From NCBI GenBank assembly GCA_000963575.1, contig CP011077.1, positions 4,588,001 through 4,652,000 on the forward strand: 64,000 nucleotides of DNA, read 5' to 3'. How positions within the stretch are numbered: the stretch's first letter is position 1; every line of letters starts with the position of its first letter. The translations under genes were made by a program, and so were the position numbers. Below the pieces are notes generated by a model. The model saw nothing but the letters and a program-made list of their open reading frames with translations. It was not told where the DNA came from and did no database searches. The DNA is from Klebsiella michiganensis (GTDB lineage: Bacteria; Pseudomonadota; Gammaproteobacteria; Enterobacterales; Enterobacteriaceae). Shown here piece by piece: positions 8,301 to 17,192 of this stretch.

Positions 8301-9815
8301 CTGATTTTCGACCTGAAACAGGTTAATCCCAAGGCGATGATTTCCGTGAAGCTGGTTTCCGAACCGGGCGTCGGCACCATCGCAACAGGCGTAGCCAAAG
8401 CCTATGCCGACCTGATTACCATTGCCGGCTACGACGGCGGCACCGGCGCAAGCCCACTGTCGTCCGTGAAATACGCGGGCTGCCCGTGGGAGCTTGGTCT
8501 GGTGGAAACCCAGCAGGCGCTGGTTGCTAACGGCTTGCGTCATAAGATTCGCTTGCAGGTGGACGGCGGCCTGAAAACCGGCCTCGACATCATTAAGGCG
8601 GCCATTCTTGGGGCAGAAAGCTTCGGCTTCGGTACCGGGCCAATGGTTGCTCTGGGCTGTAAATACCTGCGAATTTGTCACCTGAACAACTGCGCTACCG
8701 GCGTTGCAACTCAGGATGACAAGCTGCGTAAAAACCATTACCACGGCCTGCCGTTCAAAGTGACCAACTACTTTGAATTCATTGCTCGCGAAACCCGCGA
8801 ACTGATGGCGCTGCTGGGCGTGAAGCGTCTGGTTGATTTGATTGGCCGCACCGATCTGCTGAAAGAGCTGGACGGGTTCACGGCTAAACAACAGAAGCTG
8901 GATCTATCCGCTCTTCTGAAAACGGCTGAACCGATGCCGGGCAAAGCGGTGTACTGCACCGAGCATAACCCGCCGTTTGATAAGGGCGACCTTAACGCAC
9001 AGCTGCTGAACCAGGCGCAGGCGTATGTGGACGACAAACAGAGCAAAACCTTCTGGTTTGATATCCGCAACACCGACCGTTCGATCGGGGCTTCGCTCTC
9101 CGGCTACATCGCTCAGCAGCACGGCGATCAGGGCCTGGCGTCTGACCCAATCAAGGCGCACTTTAACGGTACCGCAGGCCAGAGCTTCGGCGTCTGGAAC
9201 GCGGGCGGCGTTGAGCTGCATCTGACCGGCGATGCCAACGACTATGTCGGCAAAGGCATGGCGGGCGGGCTGATTTCTCTGCGTCCGCCGGTAGGCTCAG
9301 CCTTCCGCAGCCACGAGGCGACCATTATCGGCAACACCTGCCTGTACGGCGCCACCGGCGGGAAGATGTATGCCGCAGGCCGTGCCGGTGAGCGTTTCGC
9401 AGTGCGTAACTCCGGCGCGATTACCGTGGTTGAAGGCATCGGCGATAACGGCTGTGAATATATGACCGGCGGTATCGTCTGTATTCTGGGCAAAACGGGG
9501 GTTAACTTCGGGGCTGGTATGACGGGCGGTTTCGCCTACGTACTGGACGAAGACGGTGAATTCCGCAAACGCGTAAACCCGGAACTGGTTGAATTACTGA
9601 ATGTGGAAGAGCTGGCGATTCATGAAGAGCATTTGCGCGGCATGATCACCGAGCACGTTCAGCTGACCGGCTCCCAGCGCGGTGAAGAGATCCTGGCCAA
9701 CTGGCCGGCATTCGCCTCGAAATTCACCCTGGTTAAACCGAAGTCCAGTGATGTCAAAGCATTGTTGGGTCACCGCAGTCGTTCCGCAGCTGAGCTGCGG
9801 GTGCAGGCGCAGTAA
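5355..9815 (+). CDS. gltB: Glutamate synthase (NADPH) large subunit
   Basis: Makes two L-glutamate from glutamine and 2-oxoglutarate with electrons passed from GltD. 1486 residues, the family length. The N-terminus MLYDKSLEKDN is the expected 11-residue propeptide, and Cys12 of the following CGFG would be the Ntn-type amidotransferase nucleophile. FMN-binding synthase segments follow (NSNSGEGGEDPARYG, GYDGGTGASPLSSVKYAG). The 3Fe-4S ligands Cys1102, Cys1108 and Cys1113 sit in GCKYLRICHLNNC. The C-terminal GXGXG beta-helix domain carries the repeats GNTCLYGATGGK and MTGGIVCILGKTG. The start is set by the propeptide and by an in-frame stop at 5331. gltD follows after 9 bp. Confidence 0.99.
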   Translation: MLYDKSLEKDNCGFGLIAHIEGEPSHKVVRTAIHALARMQHRGAILADGKTGDGCGLLLQKPDRFFRIVAEERHWRLAKNYAVGMIFLNQDDALARASRRIVEEELQNETLSIVGWREVPVNKDVLGEIALSSLPRIEQIFVNAPAGWRPRDMERRLFIARRRIEKRIQEDKDFYICSLSNLVNIYKGLCMPADLPRFYLDLADLRLESAICLFHQRFSTNTVPRWPLAQPFRYLAHNGEINTITGNRQWARARTYKFQTPLIPDLHDAAPFVNETGSDSSSMDNMLELLLAGGMDIVRAMRLLVPPAWQNNPNMDPELRAFFDFNSMHMEPWDGPAGIVMSDGRFAACNLDRNGLRPARYVITKDKLITCASEVGIWDYQPDEVVEKGRVGPGELMVIDTRVGRILHSAETDAELKSRHPYKEWMENNVRRLVPFEDLPDEKVGSRELDDDTLASYQKQFNYSSEELDSVIRVLGENGQEAVGSMGDDTPFAVLSSQPRIIYDYFRQQFAQVTNPPIDPLREAHVMSLATSIGREMNVFCEAEGQAHRLSFKSPILLWSDFQQLTTLEEEHYRADTLDITYDVTEKSLHETVMALCDEAERMVRNGTVLLVLSDRNIAKNRLPVPAPMAVGAIQTRLVEKSLRCDANIIVETASARDPHHFAVLLGFGATAIYPYLAYETLAKLVDNGAIDKNYRTVMQNYRNGINKGLYKIMSKMGISTIASYRCSKLFEAVGLHKEVSELCFQGAVSRIGGAGFSDFQQDLLNLSKRAWLVRKPLDQGGQLKFVHGGEYHAYNPDVVQTLQKAVQSGEYSDYQQYAKLVNERPVATLRDMLALNPQDESIKIEDVEPATELFKRFDTAAMSIGALSPEAHESLAEAMNSIGGNSNSGEGGEDPARYGTNKVSRIKQVASGRFGVTPAYLVNADVIQIKVAQGAKPGEGGQLPGDKVTPYIAKLRYSVPGVTLISPPPHHDIYSIEDLAQLIFDLKQVNPKAMISVKLVSEPGVGTIATGVAKAYADLITIAGYDGGTGASPLSSVKYAGCPWELGLVETQQALVANGLRHKIRLQVDGGLKTGLDIIKAAILGAESFGFGTGPMVALGCKYLRICHLNNCATGVATQDDKLRKNHYHGLPFKVTNYFEFIARETRELMALLGVKRLVDLIGRTDLLKELDGFTAKQQKLDLSALLKTAEPMPGKAVYCTEHNPPFDKGDLNAQLLNQAQAYVDDKQSKTFWFDIRNTDRSIGASLSGYIAQQHGDQGLASDPIKAHFNGTAGQSFGVWNAGGVELHLTGDANDYVGKGMAGGLISLRPPVGSAFRSHEATIIGNTCLYGATGGKMYAAGRAGERFAVRNSGAITVVEGIGDNGCEYMTGGIVCILGKTGVNFGAGMTGGFAYVLDEDGEFRKRVNPELVELLNVEELAIHEEHLRGMITEHVQLTGSQRGEEILANWPAFASKFTLVKPKSSDVKALLGHRSRSAAELRVQAQ

Positions 9816-9824
9816 GAGGTCACG

Positions 9825-11243
9825 ATGAGTCAAAACGTTTATCAATTTATCGACTTGCAGCGCGTTGATCCGCCGAAGAAGCCGCTGAAGATCCGCAAAA
9901 TTGAATTTGTGGAAATCTACGAGCCGTTCTCTGAGGGGCAGGCCAAGGCGCAGGCCGACCGCTGTCTCTCCTGCGGCAACCCGTACTGCGAGTGGAAGTG
10001 CCCGGTTCATAACTACATTCCAAACTGGCTAAAACTGGCCAATGAGGGTCGCATCATTGAGGCCGCCGAGCTGTCTCACCAGACCAACAGCCTGCCGGAA
10101 GTGTGTGGTCGAGTTTGCCCGCAGGACCGTCTTTGTGAAGGTTCCTGTACGCTGAATGACGAGTTCGGGGCAGTGACCATCGGCAACATCGAGCGCTATA
10201 TCAACGATAAAGCGATTGAGATGGGCTGGAAGCCAGACCTGACCGGCGTGAAGCAAACCGGTAAGCGCGTGGCGATCATCGGGGCTGGTCCCGCGGGACT
10301 CGCCTGTGCAGACGTTCTGGCGCGTAACGGCGTGAAAGCGGTGGTTTACGACCGACATCCTGAAATCGGCGGTCTGCTGACCTTCGGTATTCCGGCCTTT
10401 AAGCTGGAAAAAGAGGTAATGACCAAGCGTCGCGAGATCTTCAGCGGGATGGGGATTGAATTCAAACTCAATACCGAAGTGGGCCGCGATGTTCAGATGG
10501 ACGAGCTGCTTGGGGAATACGATTCCGTGTTCCTCGGCGTCGGTACCTATCAGTCCATGCGCGGTGGCCTTGAAAATGAAGACGCGCCGGGCGTTTATGA
10601 CGCCCTGCCGTTCCTCATCGCAAATACCAAGCAGATCATGGGCTTCAGCGAAACCACTGAAGAACCGTATGTCAGCATGGAAGGCAAACGCGTTGTCGTG
10701 CTGGGTGGCGGTGACACCGCTATGGACTGTGTGCGTACTTCAGTGCGCCAGGGTGCAACCCATGTGACCTGTGCCTACCGTCGTGACGAAGAAAACATGC
10801 CTGGCTCCAAACGCGAAGTGAAAAACGCGCGTGAAGAAGGCGTGGAGTTCCAGTTCAACCTGCAGCCGCTGGGCGTGGAAATTAACGCTAATGGCCGGGT
10901 TTGCGGTGTGAAAGTAGCCCGAACTGAACTGGGTGCGCCGGATGCTAATGGCCGTCGTCGCCCGGAGATCGTCGCCGGTTCCGAACACGTACTGCCTGCC
11001 GATGCCGTAGTGATGGCCTTTGGTTTCCGTCCTCACAGCATGACATGGCTGGAGCAGCACAGCGTTGAGCTGGACAGCCAGGGCCGTATTATCGCGCCAG
11101 AAGGCAGCGAGAACGCTTTCCAGACCAGCAATCCAAAAATCTTCGCCGGTGGCGATGCGGTTCGCGGTTCCGATCTGGTGGTGACAGCCATTGCCGAAGG
11201 ACGTAAAGCCGCAGACGGGATCCTGAACTTCCTCGAGGTGTAA
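9825..11243 (+). CDS. gltD: Glutamate synthase (NADPH) small subunit
   Basis: Oxidises NADPH and relays electrons through FAD and 4Fe-4S clusters to GltB. 472 residues, identical in length to E. coli GltD. The N-terminal ferredoxin-like region has Cys47, 50, 55 and 59 (CLSCGNPYCEWKC) and Cys94, 98, 104 and 108 (CGRVCPQDRLCEGSC). The FAD Rossmann motif is VAIIGAGPAGLACAD near residue 148, and the NADPH motif is VVVLGGGDTAMDCV. The C-terminal FAD contact is IFAGGDAVRGSDLVV. GAGG lies just before the ATG. No gltF follows: after a UUCG-loop hairpin and a shared terminator the next gene is the convergent sspB. Confidence 0.99.
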   Translation: MSQNVYQFIDLQRVDPPKKPLKIRKIEFVEIYEPFSEGQAKAQADRCLSCGNPYCEWKCPVHNYIPNWLKLANEGRIIEAAELSHQTNSLPEVCGRVCPQDRLCEGSCTLNDEFGAVTIGNIERYINDKAIEMGWKPDLTGVKQTGKRVAIIGAGPAGLACADVLARNGVKAVVYDRHPEIGGLLTFGIPAFKLEKEVMTKRREIFSGMGIEFKLNTEVGRDVQMDELLGEYDSVFLGVGTYQSMRGGLENEDAPGVYDALPFLIANTKQIMGFSETTEEPYVSMEGKRVVVLGGGDTAMDCVRTSVRQGATHVTCAYRRDEENMPGSKREVKNAREEGVEFQFNLQPLGVEINANGRVCGVKVARTELGAPDANGRRRPEIVAGSEHVLPADAVVMAFGFRPHSMTWLEQHSVELDSQGRIIAPEGSENAFQTSNPKIFAGGDAVRGSDLVVTAIAEGRKAADGILNFLEV

Positions 11244-11255
11244 GCGTTATAAATT

Positions 11256-11273
11256 TGGCGGCTTCGGCCGCCA
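11256..11273 (+). terminator. Hairpin 3' of gltD (UUCG loop)
   Basis: TGGCGGC pairs perfectly with GCCGCCA around a TTCG tetraloop. There is no T-tract, so it is more likely a 3'-end stabilising hairpin than a terminator; the true terminator is at 11295-11325. Confidence 0.55.
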
Positions 11274-11294
11274 GATTCCCCGTCATTACTCCAT

Positions 11295-11325
11295 AAAAAA
11301 GCCAGTCTTTCGACTGGCTTTTTTT
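11295..11325. terminator. Bidirectional terminator between gltD and sspB
   Basis: GCCAGTC (11301-11307) pairs with GACTGGC (11312-11318) around TTTC. Six A's on the left and seven T's on the right give a T-tract in either direction. It can end gltBD on the plus strand and sspAB on the minus strand, whose stop codon is at 11327. Confidence 0.9.
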
Positions 11326-11326
11326 G

Positions 11327-11827
11327 TTATTTCACCACGCGCAGTGCGGGGCGGCCACCGCGAGGCGGCGGCGGATCGTCATCCGGGCTATTGTCATCAT
11401 CGCCGTGATCCGGGCGATCGCCGTCAATAACCTGCATAACTGTTTCAGACTCGCCGACTGCGGGCTGGTCATCGTTGTGGCTTTCCACGTCTTCATCGTA
11501 GCCCGCTTCCGGCTCAAACATGGTGCCCGCGCCATTCTCACGCGCATAGATAGCCAGAACGGCGGCCATAGGCACGTTTACCTGACGGGGCACACCGCCG
11601 AAACGCGCGTTAAAGCGCACTTCGTCATTTGCCAGCTCCAGATTCCCTACGGCACGCGGCGCGATGTTCAACACAATTTGCCCGTCTCGCGCGTACTCCA
11701 TCGGAACCTGTACACCCGGCAGCGTAATATCTACCACCAGGTGTGGAGTGAGCTGATTATCCAGCAGCCACTCATAAAAGGCCCGCAGCAGATAAGGACG
11801 GCGCGGCGACAGCTGCGACATATCCAT
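11327..11827 (-). CDS. sspB: ClpXP specificity-enhancing factor SspB
   Basis: Adaptor that delivers ssrA-tagged proteins and RseA fragments to ClpXP. 166 residues beginning MDMSQLSPRRPYLLRAFYEWLLDNQ, as in E. coli. The ATG at 11827 is preferred over an in-frame TTG one codon upstream. The folded ssrA-binding domain covers about 1-115, followed by an acidic, low-complexity linker rich in Asp and Pro. The C-terminal ClpX-docking motif is GGRPALRVVK. It lies 3 bp downstream of sspA, so the two form an operon. Confidence 0.97.
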   Translation of the reverse strand: MDMSQLSPRRPYLLRAFYEWLLDNQLTPHLVVDITLPGVQVPMEYARDGQIVLNIAPRAVGNLELANDEVRFNARFGGVPRQVNVPMAAVLAIYARENGAGTMFEPEAGYDEDVESHNDDQPAVGESETVMQVIDGDRPDHGDDDNSPDDDPPPPRGGRPALRVVK

Positions 11828-11830
11828 CAA

Positions 11831-12472
11831 TTAGCCTCGGGTCTGCAGACGCATTTCGCGCTCAGGTTCGGTCAAAGAGGCCAGGAAGGAATCGCGCTCA
11901 AAGACGCGGGTCATATACCCTTTCATCTCTTTGGAACCCGCCCCTGTCAGCTCAATGCCCATTTGCGGCAAGCGCCACAGCAGCGGAGCCAGGTAGCAGT
12001 CTACCAGGCTGAACTCATCGCTCAGGAAGAAAGGCTTCTGGGTAAATACCGGGGCGATGCTCAATAGCTCTTCGCGCAGCTGCTTACGCGCTGCTTCCGC
12101 TTCCTGTGCGGAGCCGTTCATCACCACGTTCATCAGGGAATACCAGTCTTTCTCAATGCGGTGCATGTACAGACGGCTTTCACCACGCGCAACCGGGTAA
12201 ACCGGCATCAAAGGTGGGTGCGGGAAACGCTCATCAAGGTATTCCATGATGATGCGGGATTCCCACAGCGTCAGCTCGCGGTCAACCAGGGTCGGTACGC
12301 TGTGATTGGGGTTGAGGTCAATCAGATCCTGAGGCAGGTTATCCGTTTCAACATGCTCAATTTCAACGCTAACACCTTTCTCAGCCAGAACGATACGTAC
12401 CTGGTGGCTGTAGATGTCAGTAGGACCGGAAAACAGCGTCATCACCGAACGTTTGTTGGCAGCGACAGCCAT
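11831..12472 (-). CDS. sspA: Stringent starvation protein A
   Basis: RNA polymerase-associated protein of glutathione S-transferase fold that helps cells survive stationary phase and acid stress. In E. coli it lowers H-NS levels and acts as a transcription activator for phage P1 late genes. 213 residues from the ATG at 12472 (MAVAANKRSVMTLFSGPTD); the open frame runs 72 codons further upstream, but similarity starts here. The GST N-domain covers about 11-90 and the C-domain about 95-200. The PHPP surface motif known from E. coli SspA is present near residue 84. First gene of sspAB. Confidence 0.97.
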   Translation of the reverse strand: MAVAANKRSVMTLFSGPTDIYSHQVRIVLAEKGVSVEIEHVETDNLPQDLIDLNPNHSVPTLVDRELTLWESRIIMEYLDERFPHPPLMPVYPVARGESRLYMHRIEKDWYSLMNVVMNGSAQEAEAARKQLREELLSIAPVFTQKPFFLSDEFSLVDCYLAPLLWRLPQMGIELTGAGSKEMKGYMTRVFERDSFLASLTEPEREMRLQTRG

Positions 12473-12732
12473 GAAAACCTCCAAGTTTATCCAGAAAATT
12501 ACTGCTAATAGCCGCAAGCGGCGACTAACCTGACCGTTTATTACCCAATGCTTAGCCGAAACATCGCTGACGCCACAAAACGGGGCGAAAACAACTTGAT
12601 GCCGACATTTGGGCAGAAAATTGGATGATAGTTTACCAGATTTTACTGGTTTTGTGGTGGTCGTATATTGAATTTGCCTAAAAGGCAAATTATTTCAAAA
12701 TGTTAGAGGCAATAATATAAATTACGGGCATA
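12473..12732 (-). promoter_or_regulatory. sspA upstream region
   Basis: About 260 bp between sspA and the rpsI terminator, AT-rich towards the terminator. It must hold the sspA promoter, but no single -35/-10 pair stands out. No reading frame or repeat is seen. Confidence 0.4.
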
Positions 12733-12762
12733 AAAAAACCCGGTACCAGGACCGGGTTTTTT
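12733..12762 (-). terminator. Terminator of the rplM-rpsI operon
   Basis: AAACCCGGT pairs with ACCGGGTTT around ACCAGG. The A-run at 12732-12738 gives a T-tract on the minus strand. It lies 34 bp after the rpsI stop. Confidence 0.9.
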
Positions 12763-12796
12763 GCCAATTGTTTGCTGCCTGAACAGGCAGGAACAA

Positions 12797-13192
<396 letters not shown>

Positions 13193-13204
13193 CTATAATC
13201 CCGA

Positions 13205-13633
13205 TTAAATGTCCAGAACTTGCGGTTGCTGTGCCGCGTGGTTGTGCTCGGTGCCCGCGTAAACTTTCAGTTTACGGAACATTGCACGACCCAGCGGGCC
13301 CTTTGGCAGCATGCCTTTAACCGCGATTTCAATCACACGCTCAGGACGGCGGGCAATCATCTCTTCAAAGGTCGCTTGTTTGATACCACCGATGTGGCCG
13401 GTGTGGTGGTAGTACACTTTGTCAGTACGCTTGTTGCCAGTTACAGCAACTTTGTCAGCGTTCAGAACGATGATGTAATCACCAGTATCAACGTGCGGAG
13501 TGTATTCCGCTTTATGCTTACCGCGCAGACGGCGAGCCAGTTCAGTAGCCAGACGACCTAAGGTCTTACCTTCAGCATCAACGACATACCAGTCGCGCTG
13601 TACAGTTTCTGGTTTAGCTGTAAAAGTTTTCAT
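13205..13633 (-). CDS. rplM: 50S ribosomal protein L13
   Basis: 142 residues from the ATG at 13633 (MKTFTAKPETVQRDWYVVDAEGKTLGRLA), matching E. coli; an in-frame start five codons upstream is not needed. The L13 signature with HTGHIGG and GMLPKGPLGRAMFRKL is present. An early assembly protein binding 23S rRNA domain II. First gene of rplM-rpsI, and in E. coli L13 represses its own operon through the leader. Confidence 0.99.
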   Translation of the reverse strand: MKTFTAKPETVQRDWYVVDAEGKTLGRLATELARRLRGKHKAEYTPHVDTGDYIIVLNADKVAVTGNKRTDKVYYHHTGHIGGIKQATFEEMIARRPERVIEIAVKGMLPKGPLGRAMFRKLKVYAGTEHNHAAQQPQVLDI

Positions 13634-13804
13634 TAAAAGCTTACCCAATATATAGTTACACGTTGGTGAACACCCAAACGTTTAAAATCAGTCGAGGTTC
13701 ACGCGACATTGTCCAGCAAACCTACCCCTTCGAATAGCCTATGCCGGCACGACAAAAGTTTTGGGAAAAAAACTTTGGTTGTAACGTGGGGTCGCAAGAT
13801 TATA
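13634..13804 (-). promoter_or_regulatory. rplM-rpsI promoter and leader
   Basis: On the minus strand a consensus TATAAT (13804-13799) is followed by a GC-rich start region and a leader of about 160 nt. In the leader, AAAGTTTTTTTCCC and AAAACTTTTG can form an A/T-rich hairpin. The equivalent leader in E. coli mediates autogenous repression by L13; this is inferred here from position. Confidence 0.6.
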
Positions 13805-13860
13805 GAGAAGTCGACCTCAAAGATCGACCACAATTTGTCGTTGATATCACATATTCATCG

Positions 13861-14985
13861 TCAGGGCAGATGAGGGCGGCGTAAATATTCCTCGCTTTGC
13901 ATTTCCTGCAGCCTCGAAAGACAGCGCTGGAACTCAAATTTAAGTCTTTCCCCTTGATAAATAGCGAATAGCTCGGTCTCAGCGGACACAACCAGCTTTA
14001 CGTGGCGCTCATAGAATTCGTCCACCAGGGCGATAAAACGACGCGCCTCACTCTCCATCAGCATCGTCATCACCGGCACATTAAACAGCAGGACAGTGTG
14101 GAACTGCCGGGAAAGCGCGATGTAATCATGCTGGCTACGCGCGTCCACGCATAGCGTGCTGAAATCGATAGCCAACGTCTGGTTCGCTATCCCAAGCGTC
14201 GCCATTGGTCGATGGTTGATTTCCAGCACCGGCGCACCTTCCCGCTTTGTACCGGCCAGGGCGACATAAAGCTTTTCCATTTGCTGGGCTGACGCTGTAT
14301 CCAGCGGTGACAGCCAGAGATGAGCCTGAGTTAGCGTTCTCAGGCGGTAATCAATCCCGGCATCGACGTTCATCACGTCGCAATAGCGTTTAATTGCTTC
14401 AATGGCGGGTAAGAATCGCGCCCGCTGTAGCCCATTACGATACAAATCATCCGGCGGGATGTTCGACGTCGCCACCAGCGTGATACCTCGCGCAAAAAGC
14501 GCTTTCATCAGCGTGCCCAGCAGCATGGCATCGGTGATGTCAGAGACAAAAAACTCGTCGAAACACAGCACATCTGTCTCAGCCTTAAAGCCATCAGCGA
14601 TGATTTCCAGCGGATCGGAGTGGCCTTGCTGCTGCGCCAGCTCCTCATGAACCCGGAGCATGAAGCGGTGAAAGTGCAGCCTGAGCTTACGCTCTCCCGG
14701 CAAACTCTGAAAAAACATATCCATCAGCCAGGTTTTACCTCGCCCCACGCCTCCCCACATATACAAGCCTCGAGCGGGTTCCTTCCCGGCCTGCTCTGCT
14801 TTTTTACTAAACAGCTTGCCAAACTTAGTCAGCAACCCACCGGCAGGCGCAGGTGTTTGAGCCACGGACAATGCCTGCCAGATAGCGTCCAGGCGCATAA
14901 TCGCGTCGTGCTGTACGTCATCAGGTTGAAAACTGCCTTCTGCCAGGGCCTGCTGGTAGCGCGATGCAGGAGAGAGATTTTGCAT
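13861..14985 (-). CDS. zapE: Cell division protein ZapE (AFG1-like ATPase)
   Basis: 374 residues (E. coli YhcM/ZapE about 375). Walker A is GGVGRGKT at residues 78-85 and Walker B is VLCFDEFFV; the sensor region VATSNIPPDDLYRNGLQR follows. This is the AFG1/LACE1 family. In E. coli ZapE associates with the Z ring and reduces FtsZ polymer stability, mattering most under anaerobic or high-temperature growth. It is divergent from zapG, so two division-linked genes share one control region. Confidence 0.96.
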   Translation of the reverse strand: MQNLSPASRYQQALAEGSFQPDDVQHDAIMRLDAIWQALSVAQTPAPAGGLLTKFGKLFSKKAEQAGKEPARGLYMWGGVGRGKTWLMDMFFQSLPGERKLRLHFHRFMLRVHEELAQQQGHSDPLEIIADGFKAETDVLCFDEFFVSDITDAMLLGTLMKALFARGITLVATSNIPPDDLYRNGLQRARFLPAIEAIKRYCDVMNVDAGIDYRLRTLTQAHLWLSPLDTASAQQMEKLYVALAGTKREGAPVLEINHRPMATLGIANQTLAIDFSTLCVDARSQHDYIALSRQFHTVLLFNVPVMTMLMESEARRFIALVDEFYERHVKLVVSAETELFAIYQGERLKFEFQRCLSRLQEMQSEEYLRRPHLP

Positions 14986-15161
14986 GGTATTATTATGTTC
15001 CCTTTATAATCGGATAGCCGTTCACTGCCATTTTCGAACCGGTTGTCGAAAAAAAGGCCGTTCTACCCTAAGCGATGCAGCGTCAGGATTCCACTTCTCT
15101 TAGGTTAACGGTTATAGTGGCTACATTACCCTACGGAATCACAAGATAACGGGAGAAGTTC

Positions 15162-15560
15162 ATGACTTGGGAATATGCGCTTATTGGGTTAGTGGTGGGC
15201 CTTATTATCGGCGCCGTAGCCATGCGTTTCGGCAACCGTAAGCTGCGCCAACAGCAAGCTCTGCAGTATGAGCTGGAAAAAAACAAAGCGGAGCTTGAAG
15301 AGTACCGCGAAGAGTTAGTCAGCCATTTTGCCCGCAGCGCCGAGCTGCTGGATAACATGGCGCACGATTATCGTCAGCTTTATCAGCACATGGCGAAAAG
15401 CTCCAGCAGCCTGCTGCCGGAAATGACGGCGGAAGCCAATCCGTTCCGTAACCGCCTTGCCGAGTCTGAAGCCGGTAACGATCAGGCGCCGGTTCAGATG
15501 CCGCGTGATTATTCAGACGGTGCTTCCGGCCTGCTTCGCGCCGGTGCAAAACGCGATTAA
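15162..15560 (+). CDS. zapG: Z-ring/cell-envelope protein ZapG (YhcB)
   Basis: 132 residues, same as E. coli YhcB (DUF1043). One N-terminal membrane segment (about 5-24) with the Gly-rich stretch GLVVGLIIGAVAMRFG, then a cytoplasmic coiled coil (about 28-85) and a polar tail. It is linked in E. coli to the division machinery and coordination of envelope synthesis. ATG with GGGAG about 8 nt upstream. Confidence 0.95.
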   Translation: MTWEYALIGLVVGLIIGAVAMRFGNRKLRQQQALQYELEKNKAELEEYREELVSHFARSAELLDNMAHDYRQLYQHMAKSSSSLLPEMTAEANPFRNRLAESEAGNDQAPVQMPRDYSDGASGLLRAGAKRD

Positions 15561-15733
15561 TCCCTGCTTTGGCTTTCCGGGGCACAGTTCAAGTGCCCCA
15601 TCCTTTCCTGACCCAGCTATCATTTAATTGTCTTGTGCTTTCTTATTACGCCATTGTGAGTCGATTGATATTTCAATAACATCAATTGCGTTAGTGGGCA
15701 TTCCTTTTTCCAGGTGACGAGAGCCAGCATCCA

Positions 15734-17104
15734 ATGAAGAAACAAACACGGCTGTTGAGTGCATTAGCGTTAAGCGTCGGCCTGACGCTCGGCGTATCCC
15801 CTCTGGCAAGTGCGTCACTGCCTTCCCAGGTTCCAGGCCAGCCGGCTTTGCCAAGCCTTGCGCCGATGCTGGAAAAAGTCTTGCCGGCGGTTGTCAGCGT
15901 TCAGGTTGAAGGCACCGCCTCAGCTTCCAGCCAGAAAGTGCCGGAAGAGTTCAAGAAATTCTACGGCGATGAAGCCCCCTCCGACACGCCGCAGCAGTTT
16001 GAAGGCTTAGGCTCCGGCGTCATCATCAACGCCGCCAAAGGCTATGTCCTGACCAATAACCATGTAATCAACCAGGCGCAAAAAATCAGCGTGCAGCTGA
16101 ATGACGGGCGTGAGTTTGATGCCAAACTGATTGGCGGGGATGACCAAAGCGACATCGCGCTACTTCAGCTGCAAAACGCAACCGGGCTTACTGAAATCAA
16201 AGTGGCCGACTCTGACAAGCTCAAAGTGGGTGATTTTGCCGTTGCGGTAGGTAACCCATTTGGTCTCGGTCAAACCGCCACCTCAGGGATTGTTTCCGCC
16301 CTGGGCCGCAGCGGTCTTAACCTTGAAGGCCTGGAGAACTTTATTCAGACCGATGCTTCAATCAACCGCGGTAACTCCGGCGGCGCCCTGCTAAACCTGA
16401 ACGGCGAGCTGATCGGCATCAACACCGCGATCCTTGCCCCCGCCGGCGGCAGCGTAGGGATTGGTTTTGCTATCCCGAGCAATATGGCCCAAACCCTCGC
16501 CAAACAGCTGATGGAATTTGGTGAAATCAAACGGGGCCTGCTGGGCATCAAAGGCATGGAGATGAACGCTGACATCGCCAAAGCGTTTAACCTTTCCACC
16601 CAACGCGGCGCGTTTGTCAGTGAAGTCCTGCCTCAGTCAGGGTCGGCAAAAGCGGGTGTTAAAGCCGGGGATATCATCACCAGCCTGAACGGTAACCCGC
16701 TGGGCAGTTTCGCCGAGCTTAGAGCAAAAATCGCCACAACCGAGCCGGGTACCGTAGTGAAACTGGGCCTGCTGCGCGACGGCAAACCGCTGGAGGTTAG
16801 CGTCACGCTGGATAAAAGCACCGCCTCTTCCGCCAGCGCTGAAATGATCCTGCCTGCGCTGCAAGGGGCTACGCTAAGCGATGGGCAACTCAAGGACGGC
16901 GGGAAGGGCATTCGGCTGGATAATGTGGATAAAGGCACACCTGCGGCTCAGGTTGGTCTGCACAAGGACGATATCATCGTCGGCATTAACCGCGAGCGCA
17001 TTCATACCATCGCCGAAATGCGCAAAGTGCTGGAAACCAAGCCGGCGGTCATTGCGCTGCATGTGGTCCGCGGGGAACAGAGCCTCTATCTGCTGTTGCG
17101 TTAA
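15734..17104 (+). CDS. degQ: Periplasmic serine endoprotease DegQ (HhoA)
   Basis: 456 residues with a Sec signal peptide (about 1-27, cleavage after ASA). Trypsin-like domain with catalytic triad His110, Asp140 and Ser215 (GNSGGALL). Two PDZ domains follow (about 255-350 and 360-450). Compared with DegP the long Q-linker loop is short, as expected of DegQ. Degrades unfolded periplasmic proteins. A long inverted repeat separates it from degS. Confidence 0.98.
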   Translation: MKKQTRLLSALALSVGLTLGVSPLASASLPSQVPGQPALPSLAPMLEKVLPAVVSVQVEGTASASSQKVPEEFKKFYGDEAPSDTPQQFEGLGSGVIINAAKGYVLTNNHVINQAQKISVQLNDGREFDAKLIGGDDQSDIALLQLQNATGLTEIKVADSDKLKVGDFAVAVGNPFGLGQTATSGIVSALGRSGLNLEGLENFIQTDASINRGNSGGALLNLNGELIGINTAILAPAGGSVGIGFAIPSNMAQTLAKQLMEFGEIKRGLLGIKGMEMNADIAKAFNLSTQRGAFVSEVLPQSGSAKAGVKAGDIITSLNGNPLGSFAELRAKIATTEPGTVVKLGLLRDGKPLEVSVTLDKSTASSASAEMILPALQGATLSDGQLKDGGKGIRLDNVDKGTPAAQVGLHKDDIIVGINRERIHTIAEMRKVLETKPAVIALHVVRGEQSLYLLLR

Positions 17105-17116
17105 CCGGAGCAGAGA

Positions 17117-17144
17117 AACGGACATCGTCTGTACGATGTCCGTT
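17117..17144 (+). terminator. 12-bp perfect hairpin between degQ and degS
   Basis: AACGGACATCGT pairs perfectly with ACGATGTCCGTT around CTGT, 13 bp after the degQ stop. No T-tract follows, so it may protect the degQ 3' end or attenuate read-through into degS rather than terminate fully. Confidence 0.6.
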
Positions 17145-17192
17145 CAACTCGTGCTATTCTGCGGTCGATCTCTCACTCATTAACTCAAACTC

